Source: Allacma fusca
Lineage: Eukaryota > Arthropoda > Collembola > Symphypleona > Sminthuridae
Length of the DNA stretch: 64,000 nucleotides
Reading direction: 5' to 3'
Assembly: GCA_947179485.1 (NCBI GenBank)
Contig: OX359249.1
Span: forward strand, 51,905,402 to 51,969,401
Below the pieces are notes generated by a model that did no database searches, was not told the DNA's origin, and saw nothing but the letters and a program-made list of their open reading frames with translations. The translations under genes and the position numbers were made by a program. Below, piece after piece: positions 61,797 through 64,000 of this stretch; position 1 is the stretch's first letter, and the number at the start of each line of letters is the position of its first letter.

Positions 61797-61924
61797 CAGG
61801 TGGTATACAGCATAGATAGAAGCACAGCGAGCTGAAACTCTGTCGCAGAGGAGAGCCTTTTCAGCAATTTCAGCTCGCTCGCAGCTCGCTGTGCTTCTCG
61901 ACTTTTGCTTGCTGCATTTACCAC
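61797..61924. repeat. Second inverted repeat, AGCACAGCGAGCTG arms
   Basis: AGAAGCACAGCGAGCTG (61818-61834) is perfectly inverted at 61882-61898. The weaker outer match GGTGGTATACAGCAT / ATGCAGCAAG...ACCACC extends the arms to ~61797 and 61924. An internal alternative pairing (AGCGAGCTGAAA / TTTCAGCTCGCT) also exists. It directly follows the 61687-61774 hairpin. Confidence 0.7.
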
Positions 61925-61961
61925 CGGCTTGCTTGTCCATATAGTGAAATAGTTTACTACA

Positions 61962-62151
61962 TACAGTAAAATCTCTTTATAACGACCGCTTTATAACGGA
62001 ATTCTCATTATACCGGACACATTTGTTCATCCCCACCAAAAGTAGTTGTGTAAGCATATAATGTCCGCTATAATCATATAACGGAATACTGTTTATACCG
62101 GACAAAAATCCAAGCTCCCTTGCGATTCCGTTATAAACAGATTTTACTGTA
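61962..62151. mobile_element. pogo/Tigger-type MITE, ~186 bp, TA duplication
   Basis: Seen: TA|CAGTAAAATCTCTTTATAACG at the left and CGTTATAAACAGATTTTACTG|TA at the right are inverted, with TA on both sides. Internal ATAACGGAAT and TATACCGGACA motifs occur twice. Known: Tc1/mariner-superfamily pogo/Tigger elements start CAGT-aAAcctc-ataacg and duplicate TA. No coding capacity. Confidence 0.8.
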
Positions 62152-62229
62152 GCATAGCGGCTTGTTATGTAGTGAAATGAGCGCGCCAAGCTTTAAATTA
62201 ACAGATCCCTCAGAAAAGTGGTCAGTAAT

Positions 62230-63005
62230 GTAAAGATTAACCGTAATTACCGTAAAAAATTTAGGTGCGGTTTAGGTACGATAATTCTCGGCTTTTTGAA
62301 GCGATATCGTAACTCCATACGATATCGTCAGTCTAGCGGAAGGCTCATAAAACTGTGGTGTTACATACTCGAATTTTCATTAAAAAGAGTTAAAAGGAAT
62401 TCGTTCGACAATAAAGATTGTGTGTAGTGTCAATATGGAAAAAACTTAATCGAATTGATTATTTAGAATCTAAACCAAGTCGTGCGTCTAGTAATTCAAG
62501 TGTTTGGAGTCATTTTTTGAGTCGGTCTGACGGCATGATGGCACTTCACCTGTTATGAGAAAGAGATGGGAAGTCACTTCCTAAATTAATATAAGTACGA
62601 CCAAATTCGGTAAAGATTTGGTTTAGGAAAAATTACTAGAAAATAGATTGAAGAATTCGGTATCGTTTTCTATATTTTATGATTTTCATATTTTTCATAC
62701 GAATGTAAAAAAGGACATTTGAGTTTTTTTCAACCTAGCTTATTTTATAAGAAATTTCTGCACATTTAATACTCTCACATTAATTGACATCAAAGACGCT
62801 AAACTGATTGTTGAATAACTGATGTTGGATTTTTTATTTCATATCTTTACACACATACCATAAAAATCGACTTATATTCGTGTTTTTACCATAATCGGAT
62901 TAATTTACGATACCGTACCTTAAAAATATTACCGGAGTTTTTCCACTTTACGGTAACGGTAATACGGTATTTTAAACAAGAACGGTATGAACATGTCTAG
63001 TCGTG
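62230..63005. mobile_element. TACGGTA-rich inverted-end element
   Basis: The left side (62230-62290) has GTAATGTAAAGATTAACCG and TTACCGTAAAAAAT. The right side (62900-63000) has the inverted composition CTTTACGGTAACGGTAATAC and GGTATTTTAA. The outer tips do not align cleanly, so the boundaries are approximate. Probably a non-autonomous hAT-type element; no coding capacity seen. Confidence 0.35.
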
Positions 63006-63288
63006 ACCCACTGGTGACCTGGGAAAATTATTATTGAAGTTTCTGGCAAGCATATAGCTTCCAGAGGCTATGTGAAGCGAAAATATTTCTGATTTGGGAT
63101 ATTTTAAAAATTTCAGTGTGATCCAGGCCCTTAAAAGGTAAAATGTGGGAATCATGGAATTAATTATGCTTAAAAATTACATATTAGCGCCAATCAAATT
63201 TATTTTCTAAAATGGTGATTCGTTTCTTATTTTGAACCGATTATTGTATTATGACGAAATCAACAGCCTTAATTCAAAATTCTCTCAC

Positions 63289-64000
63289 TCAACCCCTACG
63301 AGCGCTTTCATTTTGCCACGGAACTTGCCCCTCCATTGACACAAAATAGTGCATCACATCATCCCGAATCTTAAACGCTTCAGTGACTGCAATATTGCTA
63401 CCTTGCTGAGGAATGGTTACCAGACCTGTATCGTTTTCCAAAGTTGATCTCCAAATTCCCGGAACCACAATACCGTTTCCCTCATTATCAGCTGTAATTC
63501 CACCAAGGTTCCTGTTGGAAGCCAGAAAGTTGTGAAGAATCACACAGGTTGTGGTAATTAGTACAACAGTGTCAGGTTCTGCATCGATAGGAGTTTCAAA
63601 TATCCTCCATATTGCTGCAAAAATTCCGAATATATTTGCAACTACCATTCGGGCACTAGAAAGACGGTAGTTAAAGATTTTTTGTGATAAGTTCAGCTCA
63701 TGGCGATTACGTCCTGCAAACAGCTTCAATAGATATCCCCGACAAACACTGGTGGTATCACAGAACCATTCTCTATTAGCTTTCCTGTTGGCAAATTAAG
63801 GGTCTGTCTTTCCATCTGGATGCCTACGCTAGATCTCTTCAATATTCCTCCATCCGAGATTGATCCAGGGGTTCCAATATCTACAACTGAGAATCTATAA
63901 TGTGCGGTTGCTATCGCCAACAATACAATTGAGTAGAAGCTTTTGTAGTTATAGTACACAGATCCGGAGTTTCTTGGAGCCTTGATGCGGATGTGTTTAC
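63289..64000 (-). pseudogene. PIF/Harbinger transposase (DDE_Tnp_4), C-terminal two thirds, continues past window
   Basis: Seen on the minus strand, starting at the window edge: KHIRIKAPRNSGSVYYNYKS, then VVDIGTPGSISDGGILKRSS, then IPPVFVGD, then IFNYRLSSARMVVANIFGIF, AAIWRIFETPI and CVILHNFL. These are the conserved Harbinger DDE blocks in order: K-H-I-R-I-K--p--SGS-YYNYK, SDGGIf--Ss-G, -fVGDea, NyRlSRaRmvvEnaFGilaarWRif and CvlHNfl. In the last block the usual catalytic Glu of RMVVENAFG is Ala here. Between VFVGD and LKLFAGR about half a dozen expected residues are missing and the frame shifts (near 63726), so this copy is probably dead. The tail YFVSMEGQVPWQ fits the family's normal C-terminus. 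Flanking terminal repeats were not identified. Confidence 0.85.

Noticed and set aside
61977-62189. 70-codon minus frame
   Set aside because: Lies over the pogo-type MITE; no protein similarity.
1-64000. tRNA, rRNA or histone genes
   Set aside because: A visual scan for GGTTCGAATCC-like B boxes and rRNA words on both strands found none; a dedicated covariance-model scan was not possible.

Overview
The window is AT-rich eukaryotic DNA. It has long gene-poor stretches, spliced genes, many microsatellites and a large load of degraded DNA transposons and LINEs. No rRNA, tRNA, operon or CRISPR array is visible. The overall look (TACATA microsatellites, Harbinger, hAT, Helitron and pogo-like debris, compact exons in huge introns) fits an arthropod. 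A crustacean such as a parasitic copepod is possible, but that is an inference from texture and not an identification.

Host genes. The clearest gene is on the minus strand. A secretory first exon (54397-54115) is phase-compatible with a long terminal exon (38909-37630), giving about 520 aa of secreted, Thr/Val-repeat, Arg/Ser-tailed protein across a ~15.2 kb intron. Weaker exon candidates are 9498-9260 (-), with an acceptor and a strong GTAAGT donor; 34946-34788 (-), a possible mitochondrial presequence exon; 1540-1610 (+); 1257-1423 (+); and 9629-9924 (+). A diverged ~430 bp inverted pair at 20650-21080 (+) and 23775-23290 (-) keeps protein-level similarity and may be two paralogous gene pieces.

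Mobile-element landscape, left to right: a 30-bp minisatellite (4.4 kb); nested inverted repeats (6.6-8.3 kb); a Helitron helicase fragment (10.8-11.1 kb); two copies of a GC-rich hairpin element (12.4 and 22.4 kb); a Harbinger deletion derivative (14.49-15.21 kb) that appears to sit inside a LINE (14.36-15.66 kb); LINE reverse-transcriptase debris (31.7-32.2 kb); a 184-bp-arm foldback (39.7-40.1 kb); and a dense cluster from 56 kb to the right edge. That cluster holds an unusual element family with 32-bp iterated inverted ends (56.0-57.7 kb), a TACCCG-rich hAT-like element (57.9-59.7 kb), a Helitron 3' end with its terminal hairpin and CTAG (60.58-61.0 kb), perfect hairpins (61.7-61.9 kb), a pogo/Tigger-type MITE with TA duplication (61.96-62.15 kb), a TACGGTA-rich inverted element (62.2-63.0 kb) and a Harbinger transposase running off the window end (63.3-64.0 kb).

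The most novel-looking item is the 32-bp iterated-arm family at 56.0-57.7 kb. Its best copy has identical 37-bp tips and five 32-bp iterations on each arm, in exact register.
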